Both the position numbers and the translations under genes were made by a program. A DNA stretch of 64,000 bases from Litchfieldella xinjiangensis (GTDB lineage Bacteria > Pseudomonadota > Gammaproteobacteria > Pseudomonadales > Halomonadaceae), in the NCBI RefSeq assembly GCF_000759345.1, contig NZ_JPZL01000003.1, positions 372,001 through 436,000 on the forward strand, written 5' to 3'. This document shows, piece after piece, positions 33,480-43,048 of this stretch (the first letter of the stretch is position 1; each line of letters begins with the position of its first letter). A model generated the notes under the pieces. The model did not search any database. It saw nothing but the letters and a program-made list of their open reading frames with translations, and was not told the origin of the DNA.

Positions 33480-36400
33480 ATGAGTCACTTCATTGATCGG
33501 CTGAATTTCTTTCGCAAGGCTCGCGAGCCTTTCGCCAATGACCATGGTGAAGTCCGCGGCGAATCGCGAGAGTGGGAGAACGGCTACCGCCAGCGCTGGC
33601 AGCATGACAAGATCGTGCGCTCCACCCACGGCGTGAACTGCACCGGTTCGTGCAGCTGGAAGATCTATGTCAAGAACGGCCTGGTGACCTGGGAAACCCA
33701 GCAGACCGATTATCCACGCACCCGGCCTGACCTGCCCAATCACGAGCCGCGCGGCTGCCCGCGAGGCGCCAGCTACTCCTGGTACATCTACAGCGCCAAT
33801 CGTCTAAAGCACCCGTTGATCAGAAAGCCCCTGCTCAAGCTGTGGCGCGAGGCCCTCGAGGCGAAGGGCGATCCGGTCGATGCCTGGGCCTCCATCGTCG
33901 AGGATCCGGCCAAGAGCAAGCAGTACAAGCGGGCCCGCGGCATGGGCGGCTTCGTGCGCGCCAACTGGGACGAGCTCAACGAGCTTATTGCTGCTTCCAA
34001 TGTCTACACTGCCAAGCAGTACGGCCCCGATCGCATCATCGGCTTCTCGCCGATCCCCGCCATGTCGATGGTCAGCTACGCCGCGGGCAGCCGCTACCTG
34101 TCACTGATCGGAGGCGTCTGCATGAGCTTCTACGACTGGTACTGCGACCTGCCGCCGGCCTCGCCGATGACCTGGGGCGAGCAGACCGACGTGCCTGAGT
34201 CAGCTGACTGGTACAACTCCGGCTACATCATCGCCTGGGGCTCCAACGTTCCTCAGACCCGTACCCCGGATGCCCACTTCTTCACCGAAGTGCGCTACAA
34301 GGGTACCAAGACCGTTTCCATCACGCCGGACTATGCCGAGGTCTCCAAACTCACCGACGAGTGGCTCTCCGCCAAACAGGGCACCGATGCGGCGCTGGCC
34401 ATGGCCATGGGTCACGTCATCCTCAAGGAATTTCACCTCGACAAGCCGAGCAGCTACTTCACCGACTACGTGCGTCGCTACACGGATATGCCGTTCCTTG
34501 TCGAGCTGGAGCCTCGCGAAGATGGCAGCTACGCGCCGGGCCGCCAGATGCGTGCCAGCGACTTCGAGGCGAGCCTGGGACAGGGTAACAACCCCGAGTG
34601 GAAGACCGTCGCCTGGGACGAGACCCGTGACCAGTTGGTGGTGCCGCGCGGCTCCATCGGTTTCCGCTGGGGAGAAGAGAGCGGAGGGGAAAGTGGCGGC
34701 GAGGGAGAGAAAGCCAGGGGCAAGTGGAACCTCGAGCCGCTGGACGCTGACGGCACCGAGATCAAGCCGCTGCTGAGCCTGGCCGAACAGCATGATGACA
34801 TTGCCAAGGTCGCCTTCCCCTATTTCGGGGCTATCGCCCACGAGCATTTTGACCACGTCAAGAGCGGCGGCGCCAGCGATGAGCTGCTGTTCCACAGCCT
34901 GCCTGCCAAGCGCCTCAGGAAGGCCGACGGTAGCGACGTGCTGGCGGTCACCGTTTTCGACCTGATGTGCGCCAACTACGGTATCGACCGCGGCTTTGGT
35001 GCCGAGGGCGAAGATGATGGCGCCACGTCCTATGACCAGGTCAAGCCTTACACCCCGGCGTGGCAGGAGAAGATCACCGGCGTTCCGGCCGAGCAGGCCA
35101 CGCGCATCGCCCGCGAGTTCGCCGATAACGCCGACAAGACCCAGGGGCGCAGCATGATCATCGTCGGTGCCGGCATGAACCACTGGTACCACATGGACAT
35201 GAACTACCGCGGCCTGATCAACATGCTGGTCATGTGCGGCTGCATCGGCCAGAGCGGCGGTGGCTGGGCGCACTACGTGGGCCAGGAAAAACTGCGCCCG
35301 CAGACCGGCTGGACCCCGCTGGCCTTCGGATTGGACTGGCAGCGCCCACCGCGCCACATGAACTCGACCTCCTTCTTCTACAACCACTCCAGCCAGTGGC
35401 GCTACGAAAAACTCGAGATCAAGGAGATCCTCTCGCCGCTGGCCAAGATCGAGGACTATCCTGGCAGCCTGATCGACTTCAACGTGCGCTCCGAGCGCAT
35501 GGGCTGGCTGCCTTCGGCGCCGCAACTCGCGACCAACCCGCTGCGTTTGGCCGCGAAAGCCGAAGCCGCAGGGATGTCCACCAAGGACTATGCCGTGCAG
35601 CAGCTCAAGAGTGGCGAGCTGGCCTTTGCCGCGGAAGATCCCGACAACCCCCAGAACTTCCCGCGCAACATGTTCATCTGGCGCTCCAACCTGCTGGGCA
35701 GCTCCGGTAAGGGCCACGAGTACATGCTCAAGTACCTGCTGGGCACCCGCCATGGCATTCAGGGCAAGGACCTGGGCGAGGAGGGCGGCAGCAAGCCGCA
35801 AGAGGTCAAGTGGCATGACGAGGCGCCCGAGGGCAAGCTCGACCTGCTGGTCACGCTCGACTTCCGCATGTCCACCACCTGCCTCTACTCGGACATCGTG
35901 CTGCCCACCGCTACTTGGTACGAGAAGGACGATCTAAACACGTCCGACATGCACCCGTTCATTCACCCATTGACCGCGGCCACCGACCCGGCCTGGGAAT
36001 CGCGCAGCGACTGGGAGATCTACAAGGGCATCGCCAAAGCGTTCTCGAAAGTCTGCGTGGGACACCTGGGCGAGGAGACCGACTTGGTCACCCTGCCGCA
36101 CCAGCACGATTCCCCCGCAGAACTGGCCCAGGTCGAGGTCAAGGACTGGAAGAAGGGCGAATGCGAACCGATTCCCGGCAAGACCATGCCGGCGCTGATC
36201 GAGGTCAAGCGCAACTACCCCGAAACCTATGAGCGCTTCACCTCCGTGGGCCCGCTGCTCGAGAGCATCGGCAACGGCGGCAAGGGCATCAGCTGGAATA
36301 CCGAGAAGGAGGTCAAGCTGCTGGGGGACCTCAACCATCGCAAGCTCGATGGGCCGCACAAGGGGCGCCCGCAGATCGAATCGGCCATCGACGCCGCCGA

Positions 36401-37283
36401 GATGATTCTGACCCTGGCCCCGGAGACCAATGGTCAGGTGGCGGTCAAGGCCTGGGGTGCGCTGTCGAAGATCACCGGGCGCGACCATACTCACCTGGCG
36501 CACCCCAAGGAGGAGGAGAAGATCCGCTTCCGCGACATCGTCGCCCAGCCGCGCAAGATCATCTCCAGCCCGACCTGGTCCGGCCTCGAGGACGAACACG
36601 TCTCCTACAACGCCGGCTACACCAACGTCCACGAGTTGATTCCTTGGCGTACCGTCAGCGGTCGCCAGCAGTTCTACCAAGATCATCCGTGGATGCGGGC
36701 CTTCGGCGAGAGCCTGCTGGTCTATCGGCCGCCCATCGACACCAAGGCGGCGGTGAGCATGGCCGGGCCCAAGGGCAACGGTAACCCAGAGATTGCCCTC
36801 AACTGGATCACGCCGCACCAGAAGTGGGGTATCCACTCCACCTACAGCGACAACCTGCTGATGCAGACCCTGTCGCGGGGCGGCCCCATCGTCTGGATGT
36901 CCGAGGATGACGCCGGCGCCATTGGCGTCGAGGACAACGACTGGATCGAGCTGTACAACGCCAACGGGGCGATCGCCGCCCGCGCGGTGGTCAGCCAGCG
37001 GGTCAAGAACGGCATGGTGATGATGTACCACGCCCAGGAGCGGATCGTGAATATCCCGGGCTCCGAGATCACCGGCACCCGAGGCGGCATCCATAACTCG
37101 GTGACCCGCGTGTGTCCCAAGCCGACCCACATGATCGGTGGCTACGCGCAGCTCTCTTACAGTTTCAACTACTACGGCACCGTCGGCTCCAACCGCGACG
37201 AATTCGTCATCGTGCGCAAGATGAAGCGTATCGATTGGCTGGATGGCGAAGGCAATGATTACGAGCAGGAGGCCGTGAAATGA
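33480..37283 (+). CDS. narG: respiratory nitrate reductase alpha subunit NarG
   Basis: A 1267-residue molybdenum bis-MGD subunit that reduces nitrate on the cytoplasmic side of the membrane. The FS0 cluster ligands are H50, C54, C58 and C93; the molybdenum ligand Asp is D223 in [12 protein letters not shown]. The rest follows E. coli NarG closely to the end. A short Gly/Glu-rich insert ([18 protein letters not shown], about residues 397-414) is extra. CGGAG precedes the ATG. Its stop overlaps the narH start (ATGA). Confidence 0.98.
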   Translation: MSHFIDRLNFFRKAREPFANDHGEVRGESREWENGYRQRWQHDKIVRSTHGVNCTGSCSWKIYVKNGLVTWETQQTDYPRTRPDLPNHEPRGCPRGASYSWYIYSANRLKHPLIRKPLLKLWREALEAKGDPVDAWASIVEDPAKSKQYKRARGMGGFVRANWDELNELIAASNVYTAKQYGPDRIIGFSPIPAMSMVSYAAGSRYLSLIGGVCMSFYDWYCDLPPASPMTWGEQTDVPESADWYNSGYIIAWGSNVPQTRTPDAHFFTEVRYKGTKTVSITPDYAEVSKLTDEWLSAKQGTDAALAMAMGHVILKEFHLDKPSSYFTDYVRRYTDMPFLVELEPREDGSYAPGRQMRASDFEASLGQGNNPEWKTVAWDETRDQLVVPRGSIGFRWGEESGGESGGEGEKARGKWNLEPLDADGTEIKPLLSLAEQHDDIAKVAFPYFGAIAHEHFDHVKSGGASDELLFHSLPAKRLRKADGSDVLAVTVFDLMCANYGIDRGFGAEGEDDGATSYDQVKPYTPAWQEKITGVPAEQATRIAREFADNADKTQGRSMIIVGAGMNHWYHMDMNYRGLINMLVMCGCIGQSGGGWAHYVGQEKLRPQTGWTPLAFGLDWQRPPRHMNSTSFFYNHSSQWRYEKLEIKEILSPLAKIEDYPGSLIDFNVRSERMGWLPSAPQLATNPLRLAAKAEAAGMSTKDYAVQQLKSGELAFAAEDPDNPQNFPRNMFIWRSNLLGSSGKGHEYMLKYLLGTRHGIQGKDLGEEGGSKPQEVKWHDEAPEGKLDLLVTLDFRMSTTCLYSDIVLPTATWYEKDDLNTSDMHPFIHPLTAATDPAWESRSDWEIYKGIAKAFSKVCVGHLGEETDLVTLPHQHDSPAELAQVEVKDWKKGECEPIPGKTMPALIEVKRNYPETYERFTSVGPLLESIGNGGKGISWNTEKEVKLLGDLNHRKLDGPHKGRPQIESAIDAAEMILTLAPETNGQVAVKAWGALSKITGRDHTHLAHPKEEEKIRFRDIVAQPRKIISSPTWSGLEDEHVSYNAGYTNVHELIPWRTVSGRQQFYQDHPWMRAFGESLLVYRPPIDTKAAVSMAGPKGNGNPEIALNWITPHQKWGIHSTYSDNLLMQTLSRGGPIVWMSEDDAGAIGVEDNDWIELYNANGAIAARAVVSQRVKNGMVMMYHAQERIVNIPGSEITGTRGGIHNSVTRVCPKPTHMIGGYAQLSYSFNYYGTVGSNRDEFVIVRKMKRIDWLDGEGNDYEQEAVK

Positions 37284-38793
37284 AGATTCGTTCCCAGGTA
37301 GGCATGGTCCTCAACCTTGACAAGTGCATCGGCTGCCACACCTGCTCGGTGACCTGCAAGAATGTCTGGACCAGTCGCGAAGGCGTCGAGTACGCCTGGT
37401 TCAACAACGTCGAGACCAAGCCCGGTATCGGCTATCCCAAGGAGTGGGAGAACCAGAACAAATGGCGCGGTGGCTGGCTGCGTCGCAAGGACGGCAAGAT
37501 CGAGCCGCGCATCGGCGGCAAGTGGCGGGGGGGGGGGGATTCACCTTCGATTACCAGCATCTGCATACCGCCAAGCAGGGCGAGCACCAACCCACCGCAC
37601 GGCCGCGCTCGTTGATCTCCGGCCAGCGCATGAACAAGATCGAGTGGGGCCCGAACTGGGAGGAGATCCTCGGCACCGAATTCGCCAAGCGACGCAAGGA
37701 TGCCAACTTCGAGAAGATCCAGGCCGACATCTACGGGCAGTTCGAAAACACCTTCATGATGTACCTGCCGCGCCTGTGCGAGCACTGTCTCAACCCGACG
37801 TGCGTGGCATCGTGCCCGAGTGGCGCGATCTACAAGCGCGAGGAAGACGGCATCGTCCTCATCGACCAGGACAAATGCCGTGGCTGGCGCATGTGCATCT
37901 CCGGCTGCCCGTACAAGAAGATCTACTACAACTGGAAAACCGGTAAATCCGAGAAGTGCATCTTCTGCTATCCGCGCATCGAGGCCGGCCAGCCGACCAT
38001 CTGCTCCGAGACCTGCGTGGGTCGCATCCGCTACCTCGGCGTGATGCTGTATGACGCCGATCGTATCGAGGAAGTGGCAAGCTCGCCCGACGAGCGTGAT
38101 CTCTATCACCGCCAGCGCGAGATCTTCCTGGATCCCCATGACCCCGAAGTGATTGCCCAGGCCAGAAAGGACGGCATCCCCGACAACGTGATCGCCGCCG
38201 CCCAGGCGTCGCCAGTCTACAAGCTGGCGATGGATTGGGGCCTGGCGCTGCCGCTGCACCCCGAATACCGCACCCTGCCGATGGTGTGGTATGTGCCACC
38301 GCTGTCGCCGATCCAGTCCGCCGCCGAGGCCGGCAATGTCGAGTTCGACGGGGTGATGCCCAAGATCGAGTCGCTGCGCATTCCGGTCAAGTACCTGGCC
38401 AACATGCTGACCGCCGGTGAAGAGGAGCCCGTCGTGCTGGCGCTCAAGCGCCTCATGGCCATGCGTCTTTACATGCGCGGCAAGCACGTCGAGGGCAAGG
38501 CGGATACCCAGGTGCTCGAAAGCGTGGGGCTGAGCGAGGCCCAGGTCGAGTCCATGTACCGCTACCTGGCCATCGCCAACTATGAGGACCGTTTCGTGAT
38601 CCCCACCAGCCACCGCGAGATGGCCACCGAGGCCTTCCCGGAACGCGGCGGCTGCGGCTTCACCTTCGGTGACGGTTGTCATGGTGAGAGCGAGCCAAGC
38701 CTGTTCGGCGGGCGCAAGCACACCACCACCCTGGTCAAACCGGTGGATACCTATGACCCTCAGGCGGATACCAAGGAGGCCACCCATGGCTGA
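37280..38793 (+). pseudogene. narH: respiratory nitrate reductase beta subunit NarH, reading frame broken at a poly-G run
   Basis: NarH carries the iron-sulfur clusters that link NarI to NarG. The start ([27 protein letters not shown]) reads in one frame up to a run of 12 G at 37527-37538; the rest, from FTFDYQHLHTA to the end, reads in another frame. The later part has all expected cysteine groups (CEHCLNPTCVASCP, CRGWRMCISGCP, CIFCYPR). About 15-20 residues that in other NarH proteins lie before FxFDYQ are also missing. All neighbours are intact, so a sequencing or assembly fault is more likely than a true pseudogene. Confidence 0.9.
37527..37538. repeat. run of 12 G inside narH
   Basis: The homopolymer sits where the narH frame changes and where a conserved segment is missing. 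One more base (or two fewer) would rejoin the frames but would not restore the lost residues. Two other G runs in the window (8 at 23522-23529, 9 at 48814-48822) keep their frames. Confidence 0.9.
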
Positions 38794-39586
38794 AGCAGCC
38801 CTGAACATCGAGCCGATGGCCGGCATGCGCAGCCTGCGGGTACTCGCTCGTCTGCTCGACTACCCGACCGCGGAGTTGCAGGACGCGGCAGGGGACATGA
38901 TCGAGATCATCGGTGACGAGCGGCGCTGGTCGCAGGCCATGCGGGTCACGCTGATGGCTTGGTGCCAGCGTATCCACGACGCCGACCTGCTCGAGTTGCA
39001 GGCCACTTACGTGGCGCAGTTCGACAAGGGGCGTGCCACCTCGCTATTGCTTTTCGAGCATGTGCATGGCGAGTCGCGCGATCGTGGCCAGGCCATGGTC
39101 GACCTAATGGGCGAGTACGAGGCCGCCGGCTTCGAACTCGATGCCCGTGAGCTGCCGGATTACCTGCCGCTGTTCCTTGAGTACCTGTCCACTCGGAATG
39201 AGGACGAGATTGCCCGGTGGCTGGGCGATATTCGCCATATCCTGGCGTTGCTCACCGCGCGGCTTCAGGAGCGCGACGCCGAGCACGCCCGGGTGCCTCT
39301 GGCCCTGCTGGCGCTGATCGGCGCTGAAGCCGATGTCGATGCACATCGTCCCAAGGTCAAGGGCGAGGCTCCCGACCATACCCCTGAAGCGCTGGATGCG
39401 GTATGGGAAGAGGAAGCGGTGCGGTTCTCCGCGGCCTCGGATCAGGACTGCGCGTTGCAATCCGCCGAAGGGCGTCGCCTCGCCGAGCGCAAGCAGTCCG
39501 TGCCCAGCGACCCCGTACGCATCATGACCCACAATGCCGACCCAGCTGCGGAATTCGCCGCTCGTTCCGGCCAGCTTGATCGCTAA
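38786..39586 (+). CDS. narJ: nitrate reductase assembly chaperone NarJ
   Basis: A 266-residue cytoplasmic chaperone of the NarJ/TorD family, needed to insert cofactors into NarG. The core LRVLARLLDYPTAELQDA and YVAQFDKGRATSLLLFEHVHGESRDRGQAM (in two blocks) are typical, followed by LPDYLPLFLEYLS. The C-terminal third is acidic and variable. The frame extends upstream within narH, but the ATG at 38786 has AAGGAGG and overlaps the narH stop by 8 bases. Its first 18 codons resemble those of the dnr gene at 45018. Confidence 0.94.
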   Translation: MAEAALNIEPMAGMRSLRVLARLLDYPTAELQDAAGDMIEIIGDERRWSQAMRVTLMAWCQRIHDADLLELQATYVAQFDKGRATSLLLFEHVHGESRDRGQAMVDLMGEYEAAGFELDARELPDYLPLFLEYLSTRNEDEIARWLGDIRHILALLTARLQERDAEHARVPLALLALIGAEADVDAHRPKVKGEAPDHTPEALDAVWEEEAVRFSAASDQDCALQSAEGRRLAERKQSVPSDPVRIMTHNADPAAEFAARSGQLDR

Positions 39587-39597
39587 GGAGAATCATC

Positions 39598-40284
39598 ATG
39601 TTTTCCGAGTACCTGCAACACCTCCTCTACGGCTATTACCCGTATCTGGCCGGTACGGTGTTCCTGGTCGGCAGCCTGATGCGTTTCGACCATGGCCAGT
39701 TCACCTGGAAGACCGGCTCCAGCCAGATGCTCTCGTCGAAGAACATGCGCCTGGCCAGCAACCTCTTCCATATCGGCATCATCGTGATCTTCTTCGGGCA
39801 CTTGTTCGGCATGCTCACGCCGCATTGGGTCTATGCGCCCTTCCTGCATGCCGGCACCAAGCAGTTGCTGGCCATCGTAGTGGGGGGCATCGCCGGCATC
39901 ATGTGTGTGGTGGGCGGCGCCATGCTGCTCTATCGGCGCTTCACTCATCCGCGCGTCAAGGCATCGTCGAGCATGATGGACAACATCATTCTGGGGCTTA
40001 TCGTCTTCCAGGCGGCGTTGGGCATGATCACCATCATCTTCTCGCTGGGCCACCTGGACGGCGAGATGATGCTGACCCTCTCCAGTTGGGCACAATCCAT
40101 CGTCTTCTTCAGCGGTGGTGCAGCCGACTACATGTCTGAGGTCTCCTGGATCTACAAGCTGCACATCTTCGTTGGCCTGACCATCATCTTGCTATTCCCC
40201 TTCTCACGACTGGTTCATGTGTGGAGCGTGCCCTTCGGCTATGTGACACGCCGCTATCAACTCGTGCGTCGTCGCACCACTTGA
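39598..40284 (+). CDS. narI: respiratory nitrate reductase gamma subunit NarI (cytochrome b)
   Basis: A 228-residue membrane dihaem cytochrome b that oxidises quinol and anchors NarGH. Five hydrophobic helices are seen. The opening YLQHLLYGYYPYLAGTVFLVGS in two blocks and the helix NLFHIGIIVIFFGHLFGM, with its haem His, match the family; the last helix has KLHIFVGLTIILLFPFSRLVHVWS in two blocks. AGGAGAATCATC precedes the ATG. It completes narGHJI. Confidence 0.96.
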   Translation: MFSEYLQHLLYGYYPYLAGTVFLVGSLMRFDHGQFTWKTGSSQMLSSKNMRLASNLFHIGIIVIFFGHLFGMLTPHWVYAPFLHAGTKQLLAIVVGGIAGIMCVVGGAMLLYRRFTHPRVKASSSMMDNIILGLIVFQAALGMITIIFSLGHLDGEMMLTLSSWAQSIVFFSGGAADYMSEVSWIYKLHIFVGLTIILLFPFSRLVHVWSVPFGYVTRRYQLVRRRTT

Positions 40285-40336
40285 TGGGCTGTTCCTGCCT
40301 TTGCCAACCGTGTAACGAGTCTAGAGGACCAATATC

Positions 40337-41152
40337 ATGCAGATGATTGCCGTCGAACAACTCCCGGGGCGCGCCAGCGCCCCACCCCCGGTGCGGGTCG
40401 GGGGCGCTGATATCAGCGAAGAAGCCATCGCCCGCGAAATGCAGTACCACCCGGCGGATAACGCCGGTACGGCCCAGATCAAGGCAGCCCGTGCGCTGGT
40501 AGTACGGGAACTGTTGCGCCAGCGTGCGGCCGAGCTTGGTTTTTCGGTCGATGAGGCCGAAGAGGTCGATGCGGCAATCACCACCTTGCTAGAGCGGGAA
40601 CTCGAGGTTCCCGAGCCCAGCGAGGACGACTGCCGACGCTTCTACGAGTCCCAGGTCGAGCGCTTCAGTGAGCCGGTCAGGCTCCAGGTCCGCCATGTCC
40701 TGCTCGATGCCGCCCCCGACGATGTCGAGCGACGCGATGCCCAGTATCGGCTCGGTGAGGAATTGATCGAAGCGCTGGCTCAGGTGCCCGAGCGGTTTAC
40801 CGAATTCGCGCATCGCCATTCCGCCTGCCCATCCAAGACGGAGGGCGGTGAATTGGGCTGGCTGGCCCCCGGGCAGACCGTGGCCGAGCTCGATCGTGCC
40901 CTGCAGCACCTGCCGCTGGGCCTGCACTCCCGGCCCCTGGCGTCGCGCTATGGCTGGCACGTGGTGATGGTCGATGCCCGCAGTGAAGGGCGCGAACTGC
41001 CCTATGACCAAGTCGCTGCGCGGGTTCGTCATAGCCTGCGCGAGCAGGCCACGCGCCGTGCACTGCGCCATTACCTGCTCGCGCTGGAGGCCGAGATCGG
41101 TGTCGAAGGCATTGCGCTCGACGACGATAGTGCCAGTGCCTTGATGCAATAG
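40337..41152 (+). CDS. PpiC/parvulin-type peptidyl-prolyl isomerase of the nar operon
   Basis: A 271-residue protein with an N-terminal helical region (about 25-95) and a parvulin domain (about 115-215): VRLQVRHVLLDAAPDD, FTEFAHRHSACPSKTEGGELGW and LASRYGWHVVMVDAR mark it. There is no signal peptide, so it acts in the cytoplasm. A similar rotamase gene follows narI in Pseudomonas denitrifiers, and a role in folding Nar subunits is often suggested. GAGGACCAATATC precedes the ATG; ATG at 40343 is an alternative. Confidence 0.88.
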   Translation: MQMIAVEQLPGRASAPPPVRVGGADISEEAIAREMQYHPADNAGTAQIKAARALVVRELLRQRAAELGFSVDEAEEVDAAITTLLERELEVPEPSEDDCRRFYESQVERFSEPVRLQVRHVLLDAAPDDVERRDAQYRLGEELIEALAQVPERFTEFAHRHSACPSKTEGGELGWLAPGQTVAELDRALQHLPLGLHSRPLASRYGWHVVMVDARSEGRELPYDQVAARVRHSLREQATRRALRHYLLALEAEIGVEGIALDDDSASALMQ

Positions 41153-41162
41153 GAGAGCGACC

Positions 41163-41735
41163 ATGGCCCATGTACACGCCGATACCCCCTTCGCCCCGCT
41201 CGAGGTCGCCGTTCTGACTGTCTCCGATACGCGCGGCTTCGCAGAGGACGGTAGCGGCGACCTGCTCTGCACGCGCTTGGCCGAAGCCGGCCATGCCCTG
41301 GCCGACCGACAAATCGTACCCGACGATATCTACCGTATCCGCGCGGTGGTGTCCGACTGGATTGCCCGTGACGACGTCCAGGCGATCCTGGTCAATGGCG
41401 GGACCGGCTTTACCGCGCGCGACACCACGCCGGAAGCGCTGACGCCGCTGTTCGACAAGGCCATCGAGGGCTATGGCGAGCTGTTTCGCCAGCTGTCGTT
41501 CCGCACGATCGGCACCTCGACGATCCAGTCGCGCGCCGTGGCCGGCGTGGCCAACCGCACCCTGATCTTCGCCATGCCCGGCTCCCCCAAGGCGTGTGCC
41601 ATGGCCTGGGACGGCGTCATCGCCGATCAGTTGGATGCGCGTACCCGACCCTGTAATTTCGTGGGCATGGTCCTGCCAGCGTTGTCACCGTGCGCCAGTC
41701 GTACCGCCATTTCATCCGAGGAGGCCATGCCATGA
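41163..41735 (+). CDS. moaB: molybdenum cofactor biosynthesis protein MoaB
   Basis: A 190-residue MoaB/MogA-like protein of molybdopterin synthesis (adenylylation step). It shows VAVLTVSDTRGFAEDGSGDLL, the NGGTGFTARDTTPEAL substrate loop, and FAMPGSPKACAMAWD. A 20-residue tail beyond the core is unusual in length but overlaps the next start. GGAGAGCGACC precedes the ATG. Its stop overlaps the moeA start (ATGA). Confidence 0.95.
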   Translation: MAHVHADTPFAPLEVAVLTVSDTRGFAEDGSGDLLCTRLAEAGHALADRQIVPDDIYRIRAVVSDWIARDDVQAILVNGGTGFTARDTTPEALTPLFDKAIEGYGELFRQLSFRTIGTSTIQSRAVAGVANRTLIFAMPGSPKACAMAWDGVIADQLDARTRPCNFVGMVLPALSPCASRTAISSEEAMP

Positions 41736-42994
41736 ACTGTGGTTGCGATAGCCTGGCCAGCGGCCTGCTCGATCCCTTCGTGGCTCGTGCCCGTCTGATC
41801 GAGGCGGCCCGCCCCATCGCCGGCCAGCAGCGCTGTGGGCTGGAACAGGCCCGCGGCCGGGTCCTGGCCGAGGACATCGTTGCCCGACACGACATGCCGG
41901 GTGTCGATAACAGCGCCATGGATGGCTACGCCCTGCGCCTGGCGGAGCTGTTGCATAACGAATCGGTAGGCGAGGGCCTGCCCATCGTCCAGCGCATTCC
42001 TGCCGGCGCCGGGGTCACTCCGCTCGATGAGGGCAGCTGTGCCCGCATCTTTACCGGCGCGCCGATTCCGCTGGGCGCGGACTGCGTGATTCCCCAGGAA
42101 GCCACCTGGATCGACGGGCCGGGGCATCTGCGCGTCGAGGGAACCTTCAGTGTGGGGGCCAATATTCGTCGCCGCGGCGAAGAGACCCGCGAAGGTAGCC
42201 GCTTGCTGGCCGCCGGTACCTACCTGGATGCTCCGGCACTGGCCTTGCTCGCTACCCAGGGTATCGCCGAGGTGAGGGTTCGCCCGCGCCTGGCCGTCGC
42301 GCTGATTTCCACCGGCGACGAGCTATTGGAACCGGGTGAGCGCTACGTCCCGGGGCGGGTCTACAACAGCAACCGGGTTATGCTTCAGGCCCTGCTCGAG
42401 CAACAGAATTGCGAGGTGCTCGACCTGGGTATCCAACCGGACGATCGCGAATCGCTCCACCGCGCCCTGCGCATCGCCCGCGACAGCGCCGATCTGGTGC
42501 TGTGTACCGGCGGCGTGTCGGTGGGTGAGGAAGATCACATGCGTCCGGTGATCGAGTCCATGGGCCATATCGACTTCCATGGCCTGGCCATAAAGCCCGG
42601 CAAGCCGTTTACCTTCGCCTGGCTCGGTGACGCGGCCGGGGGCGGTACCCCGCTGATCGGCTTGCCCGGCAACCCGGTGGCGTCGCTGGTGGGGTGGCAG
42701 CTGCTGGGCTTGCCTTTCGTGCACGGCCGACAGGGGCGTCGCCCCGCCCCGTTGCAGCATTTTCCGGTATCGGCGGGGTTCTCGCGTCCCGCCAGCCGCG
42801 AGCGCTATGAGTTGCTGCGCGTGGTGCTGGAATGGCGCTGCGGCGATCCCATGGCGCAACTGGCCGGTGGCCAGGGCTCGCATATGCTGAGTGCCGCCAG
42901 TCAGGCGGACGGCTATTTGCTGGTATCCCCCGGCGACCCCATCGACGAAGGCCGCGGCTACGCCTACCTGCCGATATCGCAGTTCAGTGTTTGA
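41732..42994 (+). CDS. moeA: molybdopterin molybdotransferase MoeA
   Basis: A 420-residue enzyme that inserts molybdate into adenylylated molybdopterin. It has the DMPGVDNSAMDGYALR block, GAGVTPLDEGSCARIFTGAPIP, RRRGEETREG, ISTGDELLEPGE and GLPGNPVASLVGW, in the normal order of MoeA domains. The ATG at 41732 has GAGGAGG upstream and is coupled to moaB. With narGHJI upstream it supplies cofactor for nitrate reductase. A hairpin follows the stop. Confidence 0.96.
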   Translation: MNCGCDSLASGLLDPFVARARLIEAARPIAGQQRCGLEQARGRVLAEDIVARHDMPGVDNSAMDGYALRLAELLHNESVGEGLPIVQRIPAGAGVTPLDEGSCARIFTGAPIPLGADCVIPQEATWIDGPGHLRVEGTFSVGANIRRRGEETREGSRLLAAGTYLDAPALALLATQGIAEVRVRPRLAVALISTGDELLEPGERYVPGRVYNSNRVMLQALLEQQNCEVLDLGIQPDDRESLHRALRIARDSADLVLCTGGVSVGEEDHMRPVIESMGHIDFHGLAIKPGKPFTFAWLGDAAGGGTPLIGLPGNPVASLVGWQLLGLPFVHGRQGRRPAPLQHFPVSAGFSRPASRERYELLRVVLEWRCGDPMAQLAGGQGSHMLSAASQADGYLLVSPGDPIDEGRGYAYLPISQFSV

Positions 42995-42998
42995 ACGG

Positions 42999-43022
42999 CC
43001 CTGGCCGGTGCGCCGGCCAGGG
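42999..43022. terminator. hairpin between moeA and the convergent antiporter gene
   Basis: CCCTGGCCGG (42999-43008) pairs fully with CCGGCCAGGG (43013-43022) across TGCG. T runs are lacking on both sides, but the position between convergent genes fits a shared terminator. Confidence 0.6.
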
Positions 43023-43048
43023 TGCGTTACTTGAGTCCGCCGCATGGT

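Noticed and set aside
34200-35816. A 538-codon open frame on the minus strand inside narG
   Set aside because: Antisense shadow of narG; biased composition rich in His, Val, Gly and Leu, and no family match.
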